NCBI GenBank assembly: GCA_964628835.1
Contig: CAZVME010000004.1
Location: 21,371-85,370 of the forward strand
DNA: 64,000 nucleotides
From: JAAGZL01 sp964628835
Lineage (GTDB): Bacteria > Pseudomonadota > Gammaproteobacteria > Chromatiales > Chromatiaceae
Direction of reading: 5' to 3'
The notes beneath the pieces were generated by a model. It saw only the letters and a program-made list of their open reading frames with translations. It searched no databases and was not told the origin of the DNA. The stretch's first letter is position 1; each line of letters opens with the position of its first letter. The translations under genes and the position numbers were made by a program. Shown here piece by piece: positions 35,087 through 41,994 of the stretch.

Positions 35087-35407
35087 GTGTCTAAATGGAT
35101 CGATGTATGCAGGGCGGACGAGCTGACTCCAGGCAACTGGGAGATGGCGGATCTGGAGCACGCGGAGATAGCTGTATTTAATCTGGATGGACAATTTTAT
35201 GCCATTGAGGACATATGCTCCCACGACGGCGGCTACCTGATGGGGGGCAAGATTGAAGGTGACCAGATCATATGCCCACGTCACAATGCGCACTTCAGTA
35301 TAAAAAGTGGTGAGGCCCTAAGCCCCCCTGCGTACGAACCCATTGCCACATTTCCAGTGCGTATAAAAGAGGGCAGGATACAGGTCTTGGATGAACAGCA
35401 GAATTGA
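35087..35407 (+). CDS. Rieske-type [2Fe-2S] ferredoxin
   Basis: A 106-residue soluble Rieske ferredoxin. The cluster ligands are Cys44 and His46 (CSHDGG) and Cys63 and His66 (CPRHNAHF). The hydrophobic N-terminal anchor of the bc1 Rieske protein is absent, so this is a small electron carrier of the BphF/NirD-like type. The start is GTG. It is 65 nt after sufT, at the end of the suf operon. Its partner oxygenase or reductase is not in the window. Confidence 0.9.
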   Translation: MSKWIDVCRADELTPGNWEMADLEHAEIAVFNLDGQFYAIEDICSHDGGYLMGGKIEGDQIICPRHNAHFSIKSGEALSPPAYEPIATFPVRIKEGRIQVLDEQQN

Positions 35408-35482
35408 GTCTCTGGGAGTAACCATTAAAACCGGCGCGAATACTCCCCGTGTTTACTCAATCTTAAGCAGGAGGAGATTCGT

Positions 35483-35821
35483 TTGAACAAACTAACGGAA
35501 GGAAGTTGCGAAGCCTGTCGCATAGACGCACCCATGGTGTCGCAAGATGAGATGGACAGCTTATTGAGTGCGCTGGATGGCTGGAGTGTAAAACAGCCAC
35601 ACGGGGTCAACCAATTAGAAAAGTCGTTCCGGTTCCCCAATTTTGTCAGCGCCATGGAGTTTGCTGCCAAGGTGGGCAAAGAGGCGGAGAAAGAGGATCA
35701 TCACCCCACCATTGTATTGGAATGGGGCAAGGTGACCGTAAGCTGGTGGACGCACAAGATAGGTGGCCTGCATATGAATGACTTCATCATGGCCGCTAAA
35801 ACTGACCATATCTACGACTAG
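35483..35821 (+). CDS. phhB: Pterin-4a-carbinolamine dehydratase
   Basis: A 112-residue PCD/DCoH family protein. The active-site group EDHHPTIVLEWGKV and the later TVSWWTHKIGGLHMNDF match the family. The N-terminus has CEACRIDAPMVSQDE, an extension often found in bacterial members. It recycles 4a-hydroxy-tetrahydrobiopterin; a moonlighting role is also possible because no aromatic amino-acid hydroxylase is nearby. The start is TTG at 35483 with AGGAGGAGATT just upstream. Confidence 0.93.
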   Translation: MNKLTEGSCEACRIDAPMVSQDEMDSLLSALDGWSVKQPHGVNQLEKSFRFPNFVSAMEFAAKVGKEAEKEDHHPTIVLEWGKVTVSWWTHKIGGLHMNDFIMAAKTDHIYD

Positions 35822-35880
35822 TATTTTGGGCCATCACACAGCGCCACCACTTATAGAAGCAGCGCATACAACCAACCAAT

Positions 35881-35913
35881 AAAAAAGGGCAAGACCTTGC
35901 AGGCCCTGCCCTT
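35881..35913 (-). terminator. Terminator of the cold-shock gene
   Basis: AAGGGCA (35885-35891) pairs with TGCCCTT (35907-35913) around a 15-nt loop that can itself fold. On the minus strand six T follow the stem. It lies 74 nt after the cspA-like stop and may also end rightward transcription of phhB. Confidence 0.75.
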
Positions 35914-35986
35914 CTCTACACTCAAACCCAAGGGCCTGAGACTGACCGGCATTAGGTACAATGCGGGCCAGATAACGATCCGGTAA

Positions 35987-36193
35987 TTAGACCGCTACGA
36001 TGTTCTCTGCCTGAGGACCCTTCTGGCCCTGAGTTACAGTAAACTCAACCTTCTGGCCTTCAACCAGGGTCTTGAAACCGCTGCCTGAGATAGCGCTGAA
36101 GTGAGCAAATACGTCAGGACCGGATTCCTGCTCGATAAAACCAAAACCTTTAGCTTCGTTGAACCATTTAACGGTTCCAGTAGTAGTAGACAT
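35987..36193 (-). CDS. CspA-family cold-shock protein
   Basis: A 68-residue nucleic-acid-binding OB-fold protein. The RNP1 motif KGFGFIEQ and the RNP2-like DVFAHFSAI are present, with GTVKWFNEAKG at the start. Such proteins act as RNA chaperones. A ribosome site AGGAAG lies 9 nt upstream. Strong terminator downstream. The long AT-rich 5' region (36194-36300) could be a cold-responsive leader, but no structure was worked out. Confidence 0.97.
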   Translation of the reverse strand: MSTTTGTVKWFNEAKGFGFIEQESGPDVFAHFSAISGSGFKTLVEGQKVEFTVTQGQKGPQAENIVAV

Positions 36194-36529
36194 AATATCT
36201 TCCTATTGTATACAAGAGTAATTAAACCTTTTCTTACGATCAGGCCGTTGTGCTAAAAAAGTGTTGCTATTACTTATGGAAAACAGGACGAGGTACTAAA
36301 GATGGGACATCGAAATGGTGTGCATAAATATAAGTCGTACTTTCAAGCTGAGTGGGATTATATCTGGATTTATCCCTTAGTCAACGATTATCCCGCACAT
36401 TTTCTGGTAAATATAGCCTGGATTGGTTTTGTGGGATATAGATCAAACTCCGGGCATGCCAACCCACAATAGCGACGCCAACCCAATATTTGATTGATGA
36501 AGAGGGTTTATTTTGACCCTATAACATCA
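36194..36529. other. Intergenic region between cspA-like gene and small ORF patch
   Basis: About 335 bases. It must hold the cold-shock promoter. A 56-codon rightward frame at 36302-36472 has GAGGT about 8 nt before its ATG, but its composition is not convincing and it is not called as a gene. Confidence 0.4.
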
Positions 36530-36747
36530 CTATTCGGCAACTACAGCCTTTATCCGCGCCTTGCCTCCAGCCGAAACCATAAGCACTGTGACACCTCCAT
36601 CACGTAGATCCTCCTCCAGCTTGAGCGCTTTTTCCTTGGGCGCAAAAAACGCCTCAATCCCATACTCACTTGAAAGGATCATACCTCCCGCATCCACTCC
36701 GCTACCTCTCTGGCGATATCGCTCTTTAACAGCCGAATCAGTCGCAT
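36530..36747 (-). other. Two overlapping short frames, possibly one frameshifted gene
   Basis: The first frame (ATG at 36747, TGA at 36681-36679) has AAGGA 7 nt upstream and encodes 22 residues, MRLIRLLKSDIAREVAEWM then REV. Its stop overlaps the ATG at 36682 of the second frame in ATGA. That frame gives 50 residues with protein-like texture: SSEYGIEAFFAPKEKALKLE, then DLRDGGVTVLMVSAGGK and ARIKAVVAE. Either a coupled pair of very short genes or one gene broken by a shift near 36685. Not recognised; both are too short for usual gene callers. Confidence 0.4.
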
Positions 36748-36838
36748 CTAAATTCCTTGTGGATTATCTCGTTTTTCTTCTAACACCAACATGGCCGCAT
36801 AGCAAAATATCTGACATCTCTAGCCTGACCCTGCAACT

Positions 36839-37210
36839 TTACTGCTTAACACATCTCCAGTACATGTAGCCTGATCTACCCTTTATCTCCCCGATTGAAA
36901 ATCCAGGATCGCACTTGATGCAGCGATAGTGGGTAAAGGGCGCGTTACCCCAACCGAATGGACCTAAGGCTGAGATGGGGCCAACGCTGTAGCCTGGAAG
37001 GCATTTGATACATCGCTGAACTCCCCTGTGGTCCAAATCAACCCAACTATGGATGTTATAGCCCGGGCTACAACTGCCACTTAACTTTGGCAACTGGATT
37101 TCGTGGATACCAATATGGGGCTGGTGGTTCTCCTGCCCCCAAGTGGAGCTGGATATAAGAATCAGGATAAAACCAAATACACTTGAAATATGATGTGGCG
37201 AACTCTTCAT
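36839..37210 (-). CDS. Small exported Cys-rich repeat protein, unknown
   Basis: About 123 residues with a Sec signal peptide (about 1-25, SVFGFILILISSSTWG). The mature part has three imperfect repeats of a C-SPGY or CIKC-PGYS-G unit: CSPGYNIHSW near 45, CIKCLPGYSVG near 68 and CIKCDPGFSIG near 98, ending in CVKQ. The cysteines suggest disulfide knots reminiscent of small TNFR/EGF-like modules. Function unknown. The next gene upstream ends 26 nt before, so the two may be co-transcribed. Start uncertain: GTG at 37216 or ATG at 37210, no clear ribosome site. Confidence 0.55.
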   Translation of the reverse strand: MKSSPHHISSVFGFILILISSSTWGQENHQPHIGIHEIQLPKLSGSCSPGYNIHSWVDLDHRGVQRCIKCLPGYSVGPISALGPFGWGNAPFTHYRCIKCDPGFSIGEIKGRSGYMYWRCVKQ

Positions 37211-37236
37211 TGTCACAAATGCTGGAATAGGTGCAA

Positions 37237-37635
37237 TCAGTTTGGCTCTAGTCCAACATCATCACTACCGACACTACCAGTTGATCCAATAATCCGCAGA
37301 AACTCTGATGCTGCGGTATAGAAATCCTGGCCAAGATTCTCTTCACACTGGAGATTGATGCGCCGCATGGCGCTTTTAGGCTTTACCCCGTGCATAACAT
37401 CAATACCGGTGGCCAGGCTCAGTGCAGTAATAAACCCCGTCAGCCAATCCCGATAGCGAAAGTACTCCCACACCTGCTCCTGTTTCCCCTGTTCCCAGGC
37501 TCCGTAGGTCTCGATATAAGCTGTGCAGGTTTTTGTGCCATAACCCCAAACCTTAGGGGTAGATATCTCCGCCGCCACCGAAGTGCTAAATATAGCCAGA
37601 ATCAACAGGAGTGCTTTCACGCTATGATCCACCAT
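37237..37635 (-). CDS. Exported protein with Rap1a/Tai-like domain
   Basis: 132 residues with a signal peptide (about 1-22, ALLLILAIFSTSVAA). The mature part follows a pattern seen in Rap1a/Tai immunity-like proteins: TCTAYIETYG, then YRYRDWLTGFITALSL-like residues (FRYRDWLTGFITALSL), an ATGIDV turn, LQCEENLGQDFYTAASEFL. The conserved cysteines Cys37 and Cys98 could form a disulfide. Proteins with this fold are often type VI secretion immunity factors, but many others are unassigned and no effector or T6SS gene is nearby. Start codon uncertain (ATG 37635, GTG 37632 or GTG 37620). Confidence 0.6.
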   Translation of the reverse strand: MVDHSVKALLLILAIFSTSVAAEISTPKVWGYGTKTCTAYIETYGAWEQGKQEQVWEYFRYRDWLTGFITALSLATGIDVMHGVKPKSAMRRINLQCEENLGQDFYTAASEFLRIIGSTGSVGSDDVGLEPN

Positions 37636-37835
37636 TTATCTTTATGAAGATTAGATTCGCGCGGTAATCTGGTCCACACTTCAATGGGGCCACCATGACA
37701 GCACACCCATCTATGAACACCTGCAATTACCAAGACTACTTCTTTGTAGTTATAAATCTACTGCCCCCAGATTCACTTATTTTGCAAATATTATCAAGCC
37801 ACAATGGAGACATGGCTTTCCTGGATACTATCATT

Positions 37836-38042
37836 GCTGTCCCGTTAACTTTTGGTAAACTTGATTAGAAACCTTATTGATAAAGGCCGGAAGGATGTAT
37901 AGAAGTTTGGGAGACATGAAAATCAAAAAAGAGTTCCGTCATTCCGGACAGCGGTTTGTGCTGATCCGGAATCCAGGTTTTTTAAAGACTTACTGGATAC
38001 CGGGTCAAGCCCGGTATGACTGATTTTAGTTAACGGGACAGC
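37836..38042. repeat. MITE-like element with 15-bp terminal inverted repeats
   Basis: GCTGTCCCGTTAACT (37836-37850) and AGTTAACGGGACAGC (38028-38042) are perfect inverted ends of a 207-bp non-coding unit. Inside are two further palindromes: ATTCCGGA (37941-37948) with TCCGGAAT (37965-37972), and ATACCGGG (37997-38004) with CCCGGTAT (38010-38017). Wording such as CCGTCATTCCGG and GGATACCGGGTCAAGCCCGG is of a kind widespread in proteobacterial intergenic repeats. No open frame. It sits in a 450-bp gap between two minus-strand genes. Confidence 0.75.
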
Positions 38043-38087
38043 AGTGGGATACTATTAAACCTTATATATCCAAAGATGGTATACAGA

Positions 38088-38363
38088 TCAGGCAACCTTT
38101 ATGCGCACCACCCGCATCACTTCCATATCCATCCCGGCCACCTTTTCAGTATCTGGATAATAGGTGAGGTTTACCCTGTTGCCCTTCAAATTCCGATACT
38201 GCTGCTTGCGCTTGTATTTAAAGGGGACATCGTAGCCATCAATCATCACCGTATTGAGAAACCAGTCACCAGACTCCCGCTGCACGTGGGAGACCACCTT
38301 TTGCATCTCAGAGTGAGTCAGTTCCTGATGACGTTTCAGAAGTTTATCAACAGGCGATTTCAT
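38088..38363 (-). CDS. Conserved hypothetical protein
   Basis: A 91-residue basic protein starting MKSPVDKLLKRHQELTHSEM. The middle, HVQRESGDWFLNTVMIDGYD then VPFKYKRKQQYRNL, and the end, RVNLTYYPDTEKVAG, look like a well-conserved small gammaproteobacterial family, but I do not know its name or role. The ATG at 38363 has AGGTCCTAGGT before it; a frame extending to 38585 has poor composition and is not used. The alternation of beta-strand-like segments suggests a small beta-barrel. Confidence 0.7.
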   Translation of the reverse strand: MKSPVDKLLKRHQELTHSEMQKVVSHVQRESGDWFLNTVMIDGYDVPFKYKRKQQYRNLKGNRVNLTYYPDTEKVAGMDMEVMRVVRIKVA

Positions 38364-38598
38364 ACCTAGGACCTTGGATGAAGAGGATAACCCATTTTTA
38401 GAGAATGAATCATCAAACACGGACTCCGGCCAAAAAGTTGGCTCAGATGGGATAAAGAAGCCTAGTCCAATAGGACTTACGATCTTAAAGCCACTCCTGA
38501 CCAACGAGGCCAAATTAGATCTTACGGATGATCTCATAGCCCTCTCTCGCAGGCAAAAGCACTGGTTCCAACTATCCCTTTGCAACAGAGACCAGTGC

Positions 38599-38721
38599 TC
38601 ACACCTCTCCCCTATCCCTACCAGATTCCTTTACACGATAGAGGGCGGTATCTACCAGACTATAGAGGGTGTGGGCATCGACCTTATCATCCAGATCCAG
38701 CATCTCGTTGACAGCAGACAT
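38599..38721 (-). pseudogene. C-terminal remnant of a GGDEF-domain gene
   Basis: A 40-codon frame that begins immediately after the T run of the tRNA-Lys terminator reads MSAVNEMLDLDDKVDAHTLY then SLVDTALYRVKESGRDRGEV. The DTALY-K-SGR-R pattern is the end of a GGDEF (diguanylate cyclase) domain. The rest of the gene, including the GGDEF motif, is absent upstream, where the tRNA terminator stands. This looks like the scar of a deletion or insertion at the 3' side of the tRNA gene. Confidence 0.65.
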
Positions 38722-38753
38722 AAAAAAAGCACTTACAAGTTTTGTAAGTGCTT
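38722..38753 (-). terminator. Terminator of tRNA-Lys
   Basis: AAGCACTTACAA (38727-38738) pairs perfectly with TTGTAAGTGCTT (38742-38753) around a GTT loop, and seven T follow on the minus strand. It begins 9 nt after the tRNA 3' end. Confidence 0.93.
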
Positions 38754-38761
38754 GATTTATA

Positions 38762-38837
38762 TGGTGGGTCGTGCAGGAGTCGAACCTGCGACCAATGGAT
38801 TAAAAATCCACTGCTCTACCAACTGAGCTAACGACCC
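38762..38837 (-). tRNA. tRNA-Lys(TTT)
   Basis: A 76-nt tRNA with encoded CCA. The 5' end is GGGTCGT, pairing with ACGACCC before the A discriminator and CCA. The D arm is TAGCTCAGTTGGTAGAGCA; the anticodon arm is GTGGATTTTTAATCCAT with anticodon TTT; the T arm has the GGTTCGACTCC consensus. A strong promoter (38857-38884) and terminator (38722-38753) flank it. Confidence 0.98.
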
Positions 38838-38856
38838 GTACTGATTAAAGCGCGTG

Positions 38857-38884
38857 ATTATACCGGACGTTTGCTCGCTGTCAA
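38857..38884 (-). promoter_or_regulatory. Strong sigma-70 promoter of tRNA-Lys
   Basis: On the minus strand it reads TTGACA, a 16-bp spacer, TATAAT, a perfect match to both hexamers. A G+C-rich discriminator (CACGCGC) follows the -10, as in stringently controlled stable-RNA promoters. The transcript would start about 12-15 nt before the tRNA 5' end. The promoter lies directly after the yeeE stop codon. Confidence 0.85.
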
Positions 38885-38891
38885 AGTAGTA

Positions 38892-40100
38892 TCATACAGC
38901 CTCAAGTTTTCTCATCCTCTCAGGCAACATACGCAGGTCCACCATGCTGCTAAGCAGCGCCTTTATAAAGTTGGACTCCTCCTCATATACCATTCCGTAG
39001 TAGTCAACCTTCAGGGTCAGCGCACTGCCAATAATTATACTGCCCAGGGCCATAAATGAGCCCAGCGCCAGGGTAGAAACGCCGGTAATACCCTGTCCCA
39101 GAGTACAACCCATTGCCAGGATGCCACCTACGCCCATCAAAGCTGCGCCTATGATATGGCGGATAAAATCACTCTTATCGGCAAACCACTCAAACCGGAA
39201 ACTGCGGGTGAAAATGGCGTACATGAAAGAGCCGGAAAGCACGCCAAACTGAGTACTCATGCCAAAGGTGACCAGGTCCAGATTCATTCCTTCCTCGTAA
39301 AAAACTATGGTCTCGCTCATGGGGTTCACAAAGGTAAAGGACTGCGGTCCGACGGCTGGTGGCGGAAACTCCATGAATTCTGCCGCTTCCACCCACTCCT
39401 GGCCCATGCTGCCTGCAGTTACATACCAGGTAATGACCGTGAGAAGCCCAATGGAAACACCTGAAATCAACTGATCCATACTGGTCAGAAAATATTTTGA
39501 TTTTAATATAATAAACAGGAAGACAACTGCCAGAGCCAAACCAACATACATATTCATGCTGGCTGGGGCCTCCAGACCTAAGATAGAACCCAGGATGGTA
39601 CCAAGGCTCTGATCCGGGATACCGAACACCGTCAGATCAACACTTATGGGGACCATCCAGCTGTAGAATACAATGCCGTAGAAATCGGTACGGGTCATGA
39701 TATAGGCGCATATGCCAACCACTGCGAAGGTGAAGATGGTTTTGAGGTTACCGCCACCGGCGCGCACCAGGAGCTTGTTGGTGCAACCGGAAGCCAGGGT
39801 CATGCCTACGCCGAACATAAGCCCACCCAGGACAAAACGTGGCCATAAAAACATGCTGCTGCGATACGGAGGGCGCCCCCCGGATATATCAATCAGTGAG
39901 GTTGACTCCAACAGCACGATCCCTATGATTGCTATTGAAATGGCCAGGAACCAGGATCGCATACGGCGCATATCGCCAATATTCACCCAGTCTGACACCG
40001 CACCCAGGGTGCAGAAACCAGTACCGTTGGCCACTGCCCCCAGGGCCGCTCCCAGGATTACTCCCAGCAGTAACACCTGTGTTGTAATCTCTAGCTCCAT
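38892..40100 (-). CDS. YeeE/YedE family sulfur-transport membrane protein
   Basis: About 402 residues with some nine to ten spans in two related halves. The conserved Cys motifs of the DUF395/TsuA family are present: NGTGFCTLGAVSDW, TLASGCTNKLLVRAGGGN and AMGCTLGQGITG. TsuA homologues take up thiosulfate through cysteine relay; whether this protein carries thiosulfate or another sulfur compound is not known. The ATG at 40100 has GGAGGTATCTT upstream; a TTG at 40115 is not preferred. It fits a sulfur-oxidising lifestyle but no sox or dsr genes are in the window. Confidence 0.92.
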   Translation of the reverse strand: MELEITTQVLLLGVILGAALGAVANGTGFCTLGAVSDWVNIGDMRRMRSWFLAISIAIIGIVLLESTSLIDISGGRPPYRSSMFLWPRFVLGGLMFGVGMTLASGCTNKLLVRAGGGNLKTIFTFAVVGICAYIMTRTDFYGIVFYSWMVPISVDLTVFGIPDQSLGTILGSILGLEAPASMNMYVGLALAVVFLFIILKSKYFLTSMDQLISGVSIGLLTVITWYVTAGSMGQEWVEAAEFMEFPPPAVGPQSFTFVNPMSETIVFYEEGMNLDLVTFGMSTQFGVLSGSFMYAIFTRSFRFEWFADKSDFIRHIIGAALMGVGGILAMGCTLGQGITGVSTLALGSFMALGSIIIGSALTLKVDYYGMVYEEESNFIKALLSSMVDLRMLPERMRKLEAV

Positions 40101-40324
40101 AAGATACCTCCGCAAATCATCTTATAACCATTTTATAATAGTATAACTTTGTTAATGTACCTCAGGAAACCGGGGATTAACCAGCCAAGGATATCTATAC
40201 GCACGCAACCTAATTTTATGGGCAAACCAATCGCTTGACATTAGTCAGTTAAACCAGGCTTTAGGCCTAAATTACCTCCCTGTGGAGATACCACACAGGC
40301 ATAGAACAGGCCAACCTGTTGAGG

Positions 40325-41008
40325 CTAGATACTCTCTTTTACCTGATATCTGGTGGGGTCGGTAACCCCGGCATCCTGAAACCCCTGGCTCCGCAGGCGA
40401 CAGGAGTCACAGACACCACAGGCCCTACCGGCACCGTCAGCCTGATAACAGGAGACGGTAGCGGCATAATCCACTCCCAGACGCATCCCCTCACCTATTA
40501 TCTCAGCCTTGGTCATACTCACCAATGGCGCATGAATAGTGAACCCAGCACCCTCTACTCCGGCTTTGGTGGCAAGATTGGCCATCTGTTCAAAGGCGCG
40601 TAAAAACTCCGGTCGGCAATCTGGGTATCCGGAGTAGTCCACCGCATTCACCCCTATAAACAGGTCACTTGCCCCTAGCACCTCGGCCCAACCCAGGGCC
40701 AGGGAGAGGAAAATTGTGTTGCGCGCCGGTACATAAGTGACGGGAATTCCAGATCCCTCCTCCTCCGGCACATCTATGGACATATCGGTAAGAGCTGAGC
40801 CGCCAATCCTATCCAGGGCAATCGGCATGGTGCGATGTTCCAGTGCACCCAGAGAGGATGCAACACGGTTTGCCGCCTCCAGTTCCACCACATGGCGCTG
40901 CCCATACTCCATACTTAGGGCATAGCAGGCGAACCCCTGCTCCCTGGCCATGGCCAGGGTTGTGGCAGAATCCAGTCCGCCGGAAACCAGTACTACCGCC
41001 TTTTTCAT
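40325..41008 (-). CDS. queC: 7-cyano-7-deazaguanine synthase
   Basis: A 227-residue ATP-dependent enzyme making preQ0 from 7-carboxy-7-deazaguanine on the queuosine pathway. It has the P-loop SGGLDSATTL, the NTP-binding TYVPARNTIFLS, the FIGVNAVDYSGYPDC segment and a C-terminal zinc site CGVCDSCRLR with an earlier Cys in TVSCYQ. It is separated from queE by 220 bp that contain dispersed repeat copy 2. Confidence 0.97.
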   Translation of the reverse strand: MKKAVVLVSGGLDSATTLAMAREQGFACYALSMEYGQRHVVELEAANRVASSLGALEHRTMPIALDRIGGSALTDMSIDVPEEEGSGIPVTYVPARNTIFLSLALGWAEVLGASDLFIGVNAVDYSGYPDCRPEFLRAFEQMANLATKAGVEGAGFTIHAPLVSMTKAEIIGEGMRLGVDYAATVSCYQADGAGRACGVCDSCRLRSQGFQDAGVTDPTRYQVKESI

Positions 41009-41073
41009 GCTCTTACTGTCATCTTATTCATGGCTGTTCAACAAAATCTATGGGTAATTCAGGTTAATAATTA

Positions 41074-41160
41074 ACTCTCGCAGAGACACCAAGAACGCAA
41101 AGTTATTACTTATTCCGCAAATAACTTCAGATGGTTTTGTTAGCACACTTTGCGCGAATT
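41074..41160. repeat. Dispersed intergenic repeat, copy 2
   Basis: Begins ACTCTCGCAGAGACACC and shares AAGAACGCAAAGTTAT, ACTTCAGATGGTTTTGTT and CTTTGCGCGA with the copy at 3571. It lies between queE and queC, both read leftward, in the same orientation as the other copies. Confidence 0.75.
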
Positions 41161-41227
41161 CAAATAGGGTTATAGTCAATATCCGACTTGAGTGTCACCC
41201 ATATATATTTTTGCGGGAAGGCCAGCT

Positions 41228-41869
41228 TCACTTACCCTTGGCATCGCCCCACAGTTGCCTGTGCAACTGCATCTGAAAGCGCACCGGCAGCCGATCTCTA
41301 AGTATCCACTCGGCCAGCTCCATTGCATCCTGTTGCCCAAACGCCGGGAGCATGATCAGCTCCAATCTCTGGGCCAGCCCCTCTCTCTCCAATAGCTGTT
41401 TCGACCAGATATAGTCCTCCTCGTCACAGATCACAAACTTTATCTGGTCTGCGCTGGAAAGATGGGGGATATTCGAAAACAGATTCTTCTCTGCCTCGCC
41501 AGAACCTGGAGTCTTGATATCCATCACCTTCACCACCCGGGGATCAACCCCAGAGAGATCCACGGCACCGCAGGTCTCAAGTGACACCTGATAGTCGGCA
41601 TCACACAACATGGTCAGAAGTCTCTGGCACCCTTTCTGGGCCAATGGTTCACCACCGGTTACGGTTACGCGCTTACACCCATAACTGGCAACCTGGCGCA
41701 CTATTTCAGACAGCGCCTGCTGCTTCCCACCGCTGAAGGCATACTCGGTGTCGCAGTAGCCACACCGCAACGGACAACCGGTAAGTCGCACAAACACCGT
41801 AGGCAAACCCACCGTATTGGACTCCCCCTGCAGGGAGTAGAATATCTCGGTTATCTGCAGTGTCGACAT
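41228..41869 (-). CDS. queE: 7-carboxy-7-deazaguanine synthase
   Basis: A 213-residue radical SAM enzyme that contracts the carboxy-tetrahydropterin ring to CDG in queuosine synthesis. The cluster motif is CPLRCGYC (CX3CX2C) in FVRLTGCPLRCGYCDTEYAF. SAM-binding residues are in TVTGGEPLAQKG. ETCGAVDLSGVD and MDIKTPGSGE follow. It begins about 125 nt after cpoB, behind a terminator-like hairpin. Confidence 0.96.
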   Translation of the reverse strand: MSTLQITEIFYSLQGESNTVGLPTVFVRLTGCPLRCGYCDTEYAFSGGKQQALSEIVRQVASYGCKRVTVTGGEPLAQKGCQRLLTMLCDADYQVSLETCGAVDLSGVDPRVVKVMDIKTPGSGEAEKNLFSNIPHLSSADQIKFVICDEEDYIWSKQLLEREGLAQRLELIMLPAFGQQDAMELAEWILRDRLPVRFQMQLHRQLWGDAKGK

Positions 41870-41941
41870 AACCTATTGTTACTTATAGCAAGTAAACCCA
41901 GCCCGGATGCACAACCCATTCATTTAGTACCCATAAAGCAG

Positions 41942-41964
41942 AAAAGGGGCATCTGTATGCCCCT
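41942..41964 (-). terminator. Terminator after cpoB
   Basis: AGGGGCAT (41945-41952) pairs with ATGCCCCT (41957-41964) around a 4-nt loop and four T follow on the minus strand. It lies 31 nt after the cpoB stop and should end the tol-pal transcript before queE. Confidence 0.75.
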
Positions 41965-41994
41965 CCTGTCAACTGAAGCCAGCGTAGACTCTGC

